The notes beneath the pieces were generated by a model, which had not been told where the DNA came from, did no database searches, and worked only from the letters and a program-made list of their open reading frames with translations. Positions 23,335 through 31,397 of a DNA stretch of 35,059 bases are shown piece by piece. Origin of the DNA: an uncultured Actinobaculum sp. (GTDB lineage Bacteria; Actinomycetota; Actinomycetes; Actinomycetales; Actinomycetaceae); the NCBI GenBank assembly GCA_938020505.1, contig CALIHR010000035.1:1-35059 (forward strand), in the 5' to 3' direction. The stretch's first letter is position 1, and each line of letters begins with the position of its first letter. Made by a program: the position numbers and the translations under genes.

Positions 23335-24024
23335 ATGTCCAACGAAACCTACATCACCGTCAGAGGCTACGCAGGGGCCGATCCCGTTGCCTACGACAAC
23401 GGCAACGGCCTGACCACCGTGGTGGCAAGGGTCGGGGTGACCGCCCGAATCCGCGACCGCGAGACGCATCGTTATCGCGACGGGACGACGTCGTGGTACT
23501 CGGTGCGTTGTTACGGAGACCTCGGTTTGAACGTCAGCCGTTCGGTGCGCCGCGGAACGCCGGTGCTCGTGCGCGGGCGCTTAGTGGAAAGGGCGTGGAC
23601 CTCCAAAGACGGGGCGGAGCGCACCGACCTGTCCATCATCGCCGACGCCCTCGGCATCGAGCTCTCCTCGGGGGTCGCCACCTTCGTCAAGGTGCGTCAC
23701 ACGAGCGTCGATTCGAACGGCCGCCCTATCCCGGAAGCAAGGACGGAAGGCGCGAGCGGCGAGGCCGCGGCGGTCGCGGCCGCAAGAATCGCCGCCGAGG
23801 GGCAGACTCTCGGCACGTTGACCGTTGTGCGGGGCGGCTTTTCCGCCGGCGGGAACAGCGGCCCGGAATCCGCTATTGGCGGAGGCGAACAGGAGGATTC
23901 TTTCGCCGGAGGCGGCCGCGACGTCGAACGCGGCGCGTGCGATTCGGCGCCGAGCCCGTGGGACGCCGAACAGCGCGCACCCTCCGCCGATCCGGCCGGC
24001 GTCCTCGAGAAGGCAGCGTCGTGA
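23335..24024 (+). CDS. ssb: single-stranded DNA-binding protein without the usual acidic tip
   Basis: 229 residues from ATG 23335, with AAGGAG upstream. Residues about 4-110 form the SSB OB-fold: ITVRGYAGADPVAYDNGNGLTTVVARVGVT, TSWYSVRCYGDLGLNVSRSVRRGTPVLVRGRL and WTSKDGAERTDLSIIADALG. It binds single-stranded DNA in replication, repair or competence. The C-terminal tail is Gly/Ser/Glu-rich and ends PAGVLEKAAS. The D-D-D-I/L-P-F tip that recruits partner proteins in housekeeping SSBs is missing. It may therefore be a second, specialised SSB, the main one lying elsewhere with rpsF and rpsR (inference). It stands between the GTPase pair and ettA. Confidence 0.9.
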   Translation: MSNETYITVRGYAGADPVAYDNGNGLTTVVARVGVTARIRDRETHRYRDGTTSWYSVRCYGDLGLNVSRSVRRGTPVLVRGRLVERAWTSKDGAERTDLSIIADALGIELSSGVATFVKVRHTSVDSNGRPIPEARTEGASGEAAAVAAARIAAEGQTLGTLTVVRGGFSAGGNSGPESAIGGGEQEDSFAGGGRDVERGACDSAPSPWDAEQRAPSADPAGVLEKAAS

Positions 24025-24048
24025 TCGCCGCGTAACGGGCTGCGGCAG

Positions 24049-24100
24049 AACGGACACGGCGGGGCGGAGAATGGACACGGCGGGGCGGAGAACGGACGCG
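24049..24100. repeat. 21-bp tandem repeat between ssb and ettA
   Basis: Copies at 24049-24069 and 24070-24090 differ at one base (AACGGACACGG versus AATGGACACGG, both followed by CGGGGCGGAG). A third partial copy covers 24091-24100. The rest of 24025-24241 shows no gene. Confidence 0.85.
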
Positions 24101-24241
24101 TCCGGAGACGGAGCCGCCGCAGCCACAGGCGCCCGCCGATTTCGCGGCGGGCTGGCGGACAGCTTCGGCACAGGCTGTATCCTTGTACGGGGCCGGCCGC
24201 ACACCCGCGCCGGCGACGTACGCACAAGCGGATGGAGCCTC

Positions 24242-25924
24242 GTGGCTGAGTACATTTATCAGATGATCCACGCTTACAAACGCGTGGGAGACAAAACGAT
24301 TCTCGACGACGTCACCATGGCGTTCTACCCGGGGGCCAAGATCGGCATGGTCGGCCCGAACGGCGCAGGAAAGTCGACGATTCTCAAGATTATGGCGGGG
24401 CTCGACGAGCCTTCGAACGGCGAGGCGCGCCTGTCCCCGGGCTACTCGGTGGGAATTTTGCTTCAGGAGCCCCCTCTCGACGAGGACAAGACGGTCCTTG
24501 AAAACGTCGAGCTGGGGCGGGCGGACATGATCGGCAAACTCAGGCGGTTCAACGAGATCGGCGAAGAGATGGCCAATCCCGACGCCGATTTCGACACGCT
24601 CATGGAGGAGATGGGCAAGCTTCAAACGGAGATCGACGCCGCAGGAGCATGGGATCTGGACGCCCAACTGCGGCAGGCGATGGACGCTCTGAGGTGTCCG
24701 CCGCCCGATGCTTCCGTCGACGTGCTGTCGGGTGGCGAGCGCCGCCGCGTTGCCCTGTGCCGCCTGCTTCTCGAGCAGCCCGACCTGCTTCTGCTCGACG
24801 AGCCGACCAACCACCTTGACGCAGAGTCGGTTCTGTGGCTGGAGCAGCATCTTGCCCAGTACCCGGGCGCCGTGATCGCGGTGACCCACGACCGCTACTT
24901 CCTCGACCACGTTGCCAGCTGGATCGCAGAAGTCGATCGCGGAAGGCTCTACCCCTACGAGGGCAACTACTCGACTTACCTTGAGACGAAGGAAAAGCGG
25001 CTCGAGGTCCAGGGCAAGAAAGACGCCAAGCTAGCCAAGCGGCTAAAGGAAGAGCTCGAATGGGTGCGCTCCTCGGCCAAGGGCCGCCAGGCCAAGTCCA
25101 AGGCTCGCCTGGAGCGCTACGAGGAGATGGCGGCCGAAGCCGAGCGCACGCGCAAGCTTGATTTCGAGGAGATTCAGATTCCGCCCGGGCCGCGCCTTGG
25201 CAACGTCGTCCTCGAAGCGACGAAACTGAAGAAGGGCTTCGACGAAAGGGTCCTCATCGACGGCCTGTCGTTTTCCCTCCCGCGCAACGGCATCGTGGGG
25301 ATCATCGGCCCCAACGGCGTCGGAAAGACGACCCTTTTCAAGACCGTCGTGGGTTTGGAGCCGCTCGACACAGGCGACCTCAAAATCGGCGAGACGGTGC
25401 AGATCTCGTACGTCGATCAGACGAGGGGCGGCATCGACCCTGAAAAGACCGTGTGGCAAGTGGTCTCCGACGGGCTCGACTACATCCAGGTCGGCAACGT
25501 CGAAATGCCGTCGCGCGCCTACGTCTCGGCCTTCGGATTCAAGGGGCCGGACCAGCAGAAGAAGGCGGGCGTGCTCTCGGGCGGCGAACGCAACCGCCTC
25601 AACCTTGCGCTGACCCTCAAGCAGGGCGGAAACCTGCTTCTGCTCGACGAGCCGACGAACGACCTCGACGTCGAAACTCTGTCGTCCCTGGAAAACGCCC
25701 TTTTGCAGTTCCCCGGATGCGCGGTGGTCATCACCCACGACCGTTGGTTCCTCGATCGCGTTGCCACGCACATCCTGGCCTACGAGGGCACCGACGAGGA
25801 TCCCGCAGCGTGGCACTGGTTCGAAGGGAACTTCGAATCCTACGAGAAGAACAAGATCGAGCGCCTGGGGCCTGAGGCGGCGCGCCCGCACGCGGTGGCC
25901 TATAGGAAGCTCACACGCGACTGA
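24242..25924 (+). CDS. ettA: energy-dependent translational throttle protein EttA (ABC-F)
   Basis: 560 residues. Start is GTG 24242 (V-A-E-Y-I-Y-Q-M), matching the conserved EttA N-terminus, with GGAG five bases before it. Two ABC domains are present: Walker A GPNGAGKST (38-46) and, in the second, GPNGVGKTT; signatures LSGGERRRV and LSGGERNRL; Walker B LLLLDEPTNHLDAES and LLLLDEPTNDLDVE. The basic arm/linker between them (GNYSTYLETKEKRLE ... AKGRQAKSKARLERYEEM) is that of EttA. The protein binds the ribosomal E site and gates the first peptide bond according to ATP/ADP. The length agrees with E. coli (555). No membrane domain. A strong terminator follows the stop. Confidence 0.97.
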   Translation: MAEYIYQMIHAYKRVGDKTILDDVTMAFYPGAKIGMVGPNGAGKSTILKIMAGLDEPSNGEARLSPGYSVGILLQEPPLDEDKTVLENVELGRADMIGKLRRFNEIGEEMANPDADFDTLMEEMGKLQTEIDAAGAWDLDAQLRQAMDALRCPPPDASVDVLSGGERRRVALCRLLLEQPDLLLLDEPTNHLDAESVLWLEQHLAQYPGAVIAVTHDRYFLDHVASWIAEVDRGRLYPYEGNYSTYLETKEKRLEVQGKKDAKLAKRLKEELEWVRSSAKGRQAKSKARLERYEEMAAEAERTRKLDFEEIQIPPGPRLGNVVLEATKLKKGFDERVLIDGLSFSLPRNGIVGIIGPNGVGKTTLFKTVVGLEPLDTGDLKIGETVQISYVDQTRGGIDPEKTVWQVVSDGLDYIQVGNVEMPSRAYVSAFGFKGPDQQKKAGVLSGGERNRLNLALTLKQGGNLLLLDEPTNDLDVETLSSLENALLQFPGCAVVITHDRWFLDRVATHILAYEGTDEDPAAWHWFEGNFESYEKNKIERLGPEAARPHAVAYRKLTRD

Positions 25925-25975
25925 GTGCGGCGGCCCGCGGAAGGCTTGCGCGTGACTGAGCCTTAAGGCGTTTGG

Positions 25976-26005
25976 GCGGGGCCGTCGGACGGGCGACGGC
26001 CCCGC
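25976..26005. terminator. 12-bp perfect hairpin shared by convergent ettA and tesB
   Basis: GCGGGGCCGTCG (25976-25987), loop GACGGG, CGACGGCCCCGC (25994-26005). On the plus strand it is followed by TCATTCTTCTGT, T-rich but broken. It begins 51 bases after the ettA stop and touches the tesB stop on the other strand, so it can serve both genes. Confidence 0.85.
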
Positions 26006-26914
26006 TCATTCTTCTGTGTGGGTGACGTTCCGAAGGCGGACCATGCCTTCTTGGGACATCGTGGCTATGTGCCTGCCGCCCTGGAAGAACTTGGCGATGG
26101 TCAAGCCGCGCCCGTTCTGTGCCGAGGGGCTGACCAGCTCCGCAAGGATCCAGTCGGACAGGTCGAAGTTTCTGTGCCACCAGATGGAATGGTCGAGGGT
26201 GGCCATGGAGGCTTCGGGATGCGCCCAGTGAATGCCGGTGGCGCGCATGACGGGTTCGAGCATGAACTGATCGGCCGCGTAGCCGAGCATCGCCCTCTGG
26301 AGCAGCTTGGAGGAGCCTTTCGGCATCGCCGAGCGCGACTTGAACCAGATGAGGTGCCGGTTCGTCCTCTCCTTCGCGGGGGCGGTGAAGATGAAGCCGC
26401 CCACGTGGCGCATGTCCAGCGAATTCGTCGTCGAAACGATGTGCCCCCAAGGGTTGTTCATCGCGGCGAAGAAATCGACGGAGGACTCCAGAGTCTCGGG
26501 ATCCGGGGCGTCCGGCTGCTCCTCGCCGAAGGAGGGGCCGGGCTGATGGAGCTGCGCCGAGACGCGGGCCGTGAAAATGATGTGATCGTCCTGCAGGGCG
26601 TTGACGTTCCGCGTGGAAAAGGAGCGGCCGTCGTTCAGCTCGGTCACCTCGAAGAACAGCGGATGGTCAATCCTTCCCGGGCGGAGGAACGCGGCTGTGA
26701 TGGAATGGGCGAGGCGATCGTCGTCGGCCGGAAGAGTGTCGGCTGCCACCATCGTCGCCTGCGCGAGAACCTGGCCTCCGTAGATCCGCTTCGACATTTG
26801 AGGCAGACTCTCGCCCTTGTAACGTTTGCCTCCCAAGCGCTGCAGTCGCAGAGTGCCAAGCACCGTGGCCAATGGTTCGACGTCGGTTTCGGGAATGCTG
26901 AGGAAGCTGGCCAT
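26006..26914 (-). CDS. tesB: acyl-CoA thioesterase II
   Basis: 302 residues from ATG 26914, with GAAGGCGAG upstream. It is a double-hotdog enzyme that hydrolyses acyl-CoA to free fatty acid and CoA in the cytoplasm. Seen: GGQVLAQATMVAADTL and HSITAAFLRPGRIDHPLFFEVTELNDGRSFSTR of the first hotdog; in the second, GYAADQFML with Asp215, MATLDHSIWWHR with Thr239, and RHIATMSQEG with Gln288. These correspond to the Asp-Thr-Gln triad of E. coli TesB (204/228/278). The length is normal. It is divergent from malQ across 226 bases and convergent with ettA. No operon partner. Confidence 0.96.
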   Translation of the reverse strand: MASFLSIPETDVEPLATVLGTLRLQRLGGKRYKGESLPQMSKRIYGGQVLAQATMVAADTLPADDDRLAHSITAAFLRPGRIDHPLFFEVTELNDGRSFSTRNVNALQDDHIIFTARVSAQLHQPGPSFGEEQPDAPDPETLESSVDFFAAMNNPWGHIVSTTNSLDMRHVGGFIFTAPAKERTNRHLIWFKSRSAMPKGSSKLLQRAMLGYAADQFMLEPVMRATGIHWAHPEASMATLDHSIWWHRNFDLSDWILAELVSPSAQNGRGLTIAKFFQGGRHIATMSQEGMVRLRNVTHTEE

Positions 26915-27104
26915 CGACTCGCCTTCGTTTACTTGTATGTGTTCTCCACAGCAATGGTATCCGCCGAGGAATGTTTTTCAGCAGTCAATTCTTTGGCCCG
27001 CATGTCACATCACGAAAATTCTGCAACCGATTGCATATTCTGGCAGACTTGTTTCCTAGTGGCCCGGACCTTTCCCAGCTGGCGTCTCAACGGGTTTCCC
27101 AGCG

Positions 27105-27118
27105 GATCGGCGCCGATC
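27105..27118. promoter_or_regulatory. 14-bp perfect palindrome in the malQ leader
   Basis: GATCGGCGCCGATC lies 22 bases before the malQ start, overlapping the untranslated leader. Palindromes with a central CG are typical of LacI-type sugar regulators, but it could be a small RNA hairpin. The rest of 26915-27140 must hold the divergent tesB and malQ promoters; CATATT at 27034-27039 is a possible malQ -10. Confidence 0.4.
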
Positions 27119-27140
27119 GTCGAGCAGCGTAGGAGAAACC

Positions 27141-29303
27141 ATGACCGACAACGCGCCAGACTGTTCCCTGCTGTGCGAGCTCGCCGAGGCGCTGGGGGTG
27201 GCGACCGAATACTGGGGGTACGACGGCAACCTCAAGGCAGTCTCCGACGACACGCTCGTCAAGGTCTTCGCCGCGCTCGGGGTCGACGCCGGAAGCACCG
27301 ACCTTGCCCGGCGGGCCCTTGCGGAAATCCGCCTGAGGCCTTGGCGGGAGGTCGTTCCCGCCTGCTCCGTCGTCCGAGCGGGGGTTGAGAGCACGGTCGC
27401 CGTCCATGTGCCCCACGGGGAGTCTGCGACCGCCGAGGTCGAACTCGAAGACGGCAGGATCCGCGCGCTCGTGCAGGCCGAGGACTTCACCGAGCCGCGA
27501 GAGGTTGACGGAACCCTCACCGGACAGGCCTCCTTCGTCGTGCCGCCCGACCTTCCTCTGGGCTACCACGTCTTGCGCGCCCGAGTGGGAGACGCGGACT
27601 CCGTGGGCTCGCTCCATTCGGCGCCGCTCGTCGTCGCTCCGCAGCGCCTGGATTCCCCGGCCGAGCGGGGAATGGCAGGGTGGGGGGTCATGACGCAGCT
27701 GTACTCGGTGCGCTCGCGAGACTCGTGGGGGATAGGCGACACCGCCGACCTGAAGGAGATGTGCTCGCTCTTCGGCGACCTCGGGGGAGACTTCGTCCTC
27801 ATCAACCCCCTTCATTCGGCCGAGCCGGTGGGGCACATGACTCCCTCGCCGTACCTTCCCGTCACCCGCCGCTTCTTCAATCCGATATACATCCGCCCCG
27901 AGGACATCCACGAGGTCGGCTACATGCCGGGGGCCCGCCGCGCGCTCGTTGAGCTTGCCGGCGAGAAAGTCAAGGAATCCTCGACAAAAGACGAGACGAT
28001 CGACCGCGACGCCTCCTGGGCGGCCAAGTTTCAGGCGTTGGAGGTCATCTACTCCTTCGGCCGGTCCGAGGCGCGCCAGCGCGCTTTTGAACGCTTCCGC
28101 GCCGCCGAGGGCAAAGGGCTGGAGGACTTCGCGTTCTGGTGCGCGCTCAGGGAGAAGTACGGGGAGGTCTTTCCGGAGGAGTTCGCCCACCCCGACACCC
28201 CTCAAGCGTCCCGCGAGCGCCGCGAACTCGCCGGAAGGGTCGACTTTTACGCGTGGCTTCAATGGGTCATCGACGCGCAATTGAGCGAGGCCCAGCGCGA
28301 CGCCGTCGAATCCGGGATGGAGCTCGGCATCTTCCACGATCTCGCCGTCGGAGTCCATCGAATGGGGTCCGACGTGTGGTCCCTGCCCCGAGCCTTTGCC
28401 CAGGGGGTGGCCGTGGGCGCGCCGCCGGACATGTACAACCAGCACGGACAGGACTGGTCGCAGCCTCCGTGGCGCCCCGACGCTTTGCGCGACATGGCTT
28501 TTGCCCCTTTGCGGGACATGGTGCGAACGGTCCTCAGGCACGCCGGCGGCCTTCGGGTCGACCACGTCATGGGCCTCTTCCGCCTGTGGTGGATTCCCGA
28601 AGGCAACGATCCGGCCAACGGCACGTACGTGCGATTCGACCACGAGGCGATGGTCGGCATCCTCATGCTCGAGGCGTATCGGGCGGGCGCCGTCGTCGTC
28701 GGCGAAGATCTCGGAAACGTCGAACCGTGGGTGCGCGGATACCTGACTGAACGAGGAATCCTCGGAACCTCCGTTCTCTGGTTTGAAACATACGGAGACG
28801 GGACGTTTAAACAGCCGTGGGACCTGCGCCGCGAAACCCTCGTCACCGTCGACACCCATGACCTCCCGCCCGCCGCCGGGTACCTGGCGCTCGAACACGT
28901 CGACCTGCGTTCGCGCTTGGGCGTGCTCACCGAGCCGGTTGACAAGGTCAGGGACGACGCCGAACGGGAACGCGAACGGATGCTCGCCCGGCTCCGCGAG
29001 CACGGGCTCATCGGCGAGGACGCGACGGAGCAGGAGATCGTCGAGGCGATGCACCGTTACATCGCGAAAAGCCCCGGCGAGCTGTTGGCGGTCGCGCTCG
29101 TGGACGCGGTGGGGGAACGGCGCGCCCAGAACGTTCCCGGGACGGACAACGAGTATTCCAACTGGCGCGTTCCTTTGGCCGACGGCGCAAACGAGGTCGT
29201 TCTCATCGAGGACCTTTCCGGCAATTCTCGCCTGAATTCGCTCATCGACGCTTTCACGACGCAGCTGCGCGAGAGCCGGGGGCGGCCCGAGCCACGGTCG
29301 TGA
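27141..29303 (+). CDS. malQ: 4-alpha-glucanotransferase (amylomaltase, GH77)
   Basis: 720 residues from ATG 27141, with AGGAG upstream. An N-terminal all-alpha and beta-sandwich part (about 1-165) precedes the GH77 barrel, as in the longer actinobacterial and E. coli MalQ. The barrel begins at GVMTQLYSVRSRDSWGIGDTADL. Catalytic residues: nucleophile Asp474 in LRVDHVMG, acid/base Glu522 in VVVGEDLGN, and Asp571 in VDTHDLPP. The enzyme transfers maltosyl and longer units between glucans in the cytoplasm, releasing glucose, in maltose or glycogen metabolism. The PTS proteins for glucose follow 116 bases on, on the same strand. A 14-bp palindrome in the leader may be a regulator site. Confidence 0.97.
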   Translation: MTDNAPDCSLLCELAEALGVATEYWGYDGNLKAVSDDTLVKVFAALGVDAGSTDLARRALAEIRLRPWREVVPACSVVRAGVESTVAVHVPHGESATAEVELEDGRIRALVQAEDFTEPREVDGTLTGQASFVVPPDLPLGYHVLRARVGDADSVGSLHSAPLVVAPQRLDSPAERGMAGWGVMTQLYSVRSRDSWGIGDTADLKEMCSLFGDLGGDFVLINPLHSAEPVGHMTPSPYLPVTRRFFNPIYIRPEDIHEVGYMPGARRALVELAGEKVKESSTKDETIDRDASWAAKFQALEVIYSFGRSEARQRAFERFRAAEGKGLEDFAFWCALREKYGEVFPEEFAHPDTPQASRERRELAGRVDFYAWLQWVIDAQLSEAQRDAVESGMELGIFHDLAVGVHRMGSDVWSLPRAFAQGVAVGAPPDMYNQHGQDWSQPPWRPDALRDMAFAPLRDMVRTVLRHAGGLRVDHVMGLFRLWWIPEGNDPANGTYVRFDHEAMVGILMLEAYRAGAVVVGEDLGNVEPWVRGYLTERGILGTSVLWFETYGDGTFKQPWDLRRETLVTVDTHDLPPAAGYLALEHVDLRSRLGVLTEPVDKVRDDAERERERMLARLREHGLIGEDATEQEIVEAMHRYIAKSPGELLAVALVDAVGERRAQNVPGTDNEYSNWRVPLADGANEVVLIEDLSGNSRLNSLIDAFTTQLRESRGRPEPRS

Positions 29304-29419
29304 GGAGGTTCGACGGCGCAGCGGGAGGCGAAATCTGCGCTCAAGGTGTACGATCGCCCGCGGGCACAGTAGGCTTAACCTGAGACTCGCGACACACGCG
29401 AGGAAAGGATCGGAGGAAT

Positions 29420-29656
29420 ATGAGCGAGAAAGCCGAGGCCATTCTGGCCGGAATCGGCGGCAAAGGCAACGTCAAGGACATTGAGGCGTGCATTACGCGC
29501 ATCCGTGTCGAGGTTGCCGATCCCGCGCAAGTCGACGAGGCGGCTTTGCGTGAGGCGGGGGCTTTTGGCGTGGTGCTTCAAGACTCCGTCGTGCAGGTCG
29601 TCGTCGGTCCGGAAGCCGACCAGTTGAGCGAGACGTTGGAGTCGCTGCGCAAGTAG
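29420..29656 (+). CDS. PTS glucose/N-acetylglucosamine-type EIIB protein, stand-alone
   Basis: 78 residues from ATG 29420, with GGAGG directly upstream (GATCGGAGGAAT). The EIIB fold of the glucose superfamily is clear: AEAILAGIGGKGNVKDIEACITRIRVEV with the phosphorylated Cys24, then VVLQDSVVQVVVGPEADQL. It receives phosphate from EIIA and passes it to the sugar bound by an EIIC membrane subunit. EIIB is usually fused to EIIC; here it stands alone, and no EIIC gene is in the window. EIIA follows three bases after its stop. Confidence 0.93.
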   Translation: MSEKAEAILAGIGGKGNVKDIEACITRIRVEVADPAQVDEAALREAGAFGVVLQDSVVQVVVGPEADQLSETLESLRK

Positions 29657-29659
29657 TCC

Positions 29660-30112
29660 ATGTCGATTACCGTCTACGCGCCGGTGTCGGGAACTGTCGC
29701 CGCTTTGACCACGGTTCCCGATCCGGTCTTTTCTGCTGGGATCGTCGGGCCGGGGTGGGCTGTCGACCCTTTTCCCGGCGACCTCACGGTTCTTTCGCCT
29801 TGCACCGGCGTCGTGAAGAAGGCGACGCCGCACGCCTACATCATCGTGACTCCCGGAGGGCACGACGTTCTTGTCCATCTGGGGGTCGACACTGTGAAGC
29901 TGAAGGGGCAGGGTTTCCTTCCGCTCGTGGGCGACGGGCGGGAGGTTTCCGCCGGCCAGCCCATCGCCGTGTGGAACACGTCTGTGGCGCAGAAGGCGGA
30001 GCTGAGCATCTGCACCCCTGTTGTATGCATGGGGAACATGCTGGCGACGCGGCTGTCGCTGCAGGCCGAGGCAAAGATTGAGGCAGGAAAGCCCCTGTTC
30101 ACGATCGATTGA
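29660..30112 (+). CDS. PTS glucose-type EIIA (Crr-like) protein
   Basis: 150 residues from ATG 29660, three bases after the EIIB stop; the two are clearly one operon. EIIA-glucose marks are APVSGTVAALTTVPDPVFSAGIVGPGWAVDP, SPCTGVV, TPHAYIIV (His58) and DVLVHLGVDTVKLKGQGF with His73, the residue phosphorylated by HPr. It carries phosphate to EIIB in the cytoplasm and may regulate carbon use. The length is normal. Its 3' end overlaps the 3' end of the convergent vsr gene by 14 bases. Confidence 0.95.
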   Translation: MSITVYAPVSGTVAALTTVPDPVFSAGIVGPGWAVDPFPGDLTVLSPCTGVVKKATPHAYIIVTPGGHDVLVHLGVDTVKLKGQGFLPLVGDGREVSAGQPIAVWNTSVAQKAELSICTPVVCMGNMLATRLSLQAEAKIEAGKPLFTID

Positions 30113-30545
30113 GGCGGGCGCGCTTGACTTCCGTTTCGATTGTGTCTGCGACGTCGCCGGGGTTTTCGTGTTCCCAGAAGCGCAGAACCGTCCACCCGGC
30201 CTCGGCCAGCCGTTCATTGGCGTCGGCGTCGCGTCTGCGATTCTTTCCGATCTTCTCCTGCCAGTATTCTGCGTGCGCCTTGGGGGCAGTGAAATGATCG
30301 GGGCAGCCGTGCCAGAAGCACCCGTCGATGAATACGGCCACCTTGATTCTGGTGAAGACGATGTCTGCCTTTCTGCGGATGGAGGAGTCTGGCCGCATAT
30401 CGACTCTGTAGCGCATGCCGCGCATGTGCAGAAGCTGGCGCACGGCCAGCTCGGGGCCCGTGTCGCGCGATCGATTTGCCTGCATCGACCTGCGGGTCTG
30501 CTCGTTGGACGCCCAGGAGTCCGCTGGCACACAATCTGTCGGCAC
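30099..30545 (-). CDS. vsr: very short patch repair endonuclease (Vsr)
   Basis: 148 residues from GTG 30545; no good binding site is visible, and a later start is possible. Vsr marks are MQANRSRDTGPELAVRQLLHMRGMRYRVD (Glu32), RRKADIVFTRIKVAVFIDGCFWHGCP (catalytic Asp61, His79 and the zinc-site Cys), and WTVLRFWEHE. It nicks DNA 5' of the T in T:G mismatches formed when 5-methylcytosine deaminates, protecting sites of a cytosine-5 methyltransferase. Such a methyltransferase gene is in the same island, two genes upstream. Vsr ends the minus-strand island and overlaps EIIA tail to tail. It lies 78 bases after the GIY-YIG gene. Confidence 0.95.
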   Translation of the reverse strand: MPTDCVPADSWASNEQTRRSMQANRSRDTGPELAVRQLLHMRGMRYRVDMRPDSSIRRKADIVFTRIKVAVFIDGCFWHGCPDHFTAPKAHAEYWQEKIGKNRRRDADANERLAEAGWTVLRFWEHENPGDVADTIETEVKRARLNRS

Positions 30546-30623
30546 ATAAAGAGTCTATTCTCCTGGCGCGTCAGAGGGAAAGACGGCGTCTGCGACTAAG
30601 TGCCTCCTCTGCTCTAGCGAACC

Positions 30624-31397
30624 TTAGTCAGCGTCGACGCCGTCAAGCGGGTCCGCTGCCACGTCGCCCACCAGCTCGTGCACGTTGATGGCCTCTGGGG
30701 AAGGGCCTCGCCGTCCTTCGGCGTAGGCCAACCTTGCTGCCGCGAGATCGGCAAGTCGAACGGCTTGAATGACGATTACGCGCCGCAAGCCCGCAGAGAC
30801 CTCGCCTCGTTCGTGTGCGACGGCGGCGACACGGGCGAGTGTCTCCGCTCGTCGTGCGATTCTCACATCGGGATGTTTTCGATCCTCATACATATCCTTT
30901 GGGATGAGCGGGAACCTGTGAGACGCTGGAAGTGGGACCCTGTGCGATTTCGGAGGAATCTTCTCGTTCAGAATAGCCTTGTACTTCGAATTTTCGATGG
31001 CGTCTAAATAAACCGAGTATTCAATGGCGTCTAACTTTGCTTTCTTGTTCGGGTCGCCACGCAGATTCTCAGCCGGAAACAGCTCTACTTCCGCGACCTC
31101 GAAGGGATCAAGAATGCGATACGCGAGCGTGTCGGAGCGTTGCCCACGCAAATGCCGTCCTATGCGGGTGCCAAAATTTTCCCAGGTTTGCCCCACATAG
31201 ATCGGTTCTCCGTCGTAATCGTAGAAGGCATAGACGCCGATGCAGAGACTGAGCTTCCTTCCGCTTAGAGGATCGACCCCGTTCAAGGCCTCCGCCAACA
31301 GCTCTCTAAACCCCTGAACGAACCGTGTTGGCAAGGAATTCTTCGGGGGAGGCTTTCCCTCGGGGTCGTTATAGCTCGCGACGCCTCTGCTAGCCAT
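30624..31397 (-). CDS. GIY-YIG nuclease, probable type II restriction endonuclease
   Basis: 257 residues; ATG 31397 overlaps the methyltransferase stop region by eight bases. The GIY-YIG core is at about residues 53-145: GVYAFYD (Tyr56), PIYVGQTW (Tyr67), TRIGRHLRG (Arg78 with His82 four residues on, the spacing I recall for Eco29kI), LDAIEYSVYL (Glu126, metal ligand) and AILNEKIPP (Asn144). All catalytic positions expected for GIY-YIG restriction enzymes (Eco29kI, Cfr42I, Hpy188I) are present, but the rest of the sequence is not one of those I know. The C-terminal third is helical, with many Ala/Arg, and is perhaps the DNA recognition or dimer part. Direct linkage with a C5 methyltransferase and Vsr makes a restriction role likely. 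Recognition sequence unknown. Confidence 0.75.
   Translation of the reverse strand: MASRGVASYNDPEGKPPPKNSLPTRFVQGFRELLAEALNGVDPLSGRKLSLCIGVYAFYDYDGEPIYVGQTWENFGTRIGRHLRGQRSDTLAYRILDPFEVAEVELFPAENLRGDPNKKAKLDAIEYSVYLDAIENSKYKAILNEKIPPKSHRVPLPASHRFPLIPKDMYEDRKHPDVRIARRAETLARVAAVAHERGEVSAGLRRVIVIQAVRLADLAAARLAYAEGRRGPSPEAINVHELVGDVAADPLDGVDAD

Noticed and set aside
29375..30547. 390-residue minus-strand frame over the PTS EIIA/EIIB genes and vsr
   Set aside because: It is Arg/His/Pro-rich without domains and overlaps three well-supported genes; a shadow of GC-rich coding DNA.
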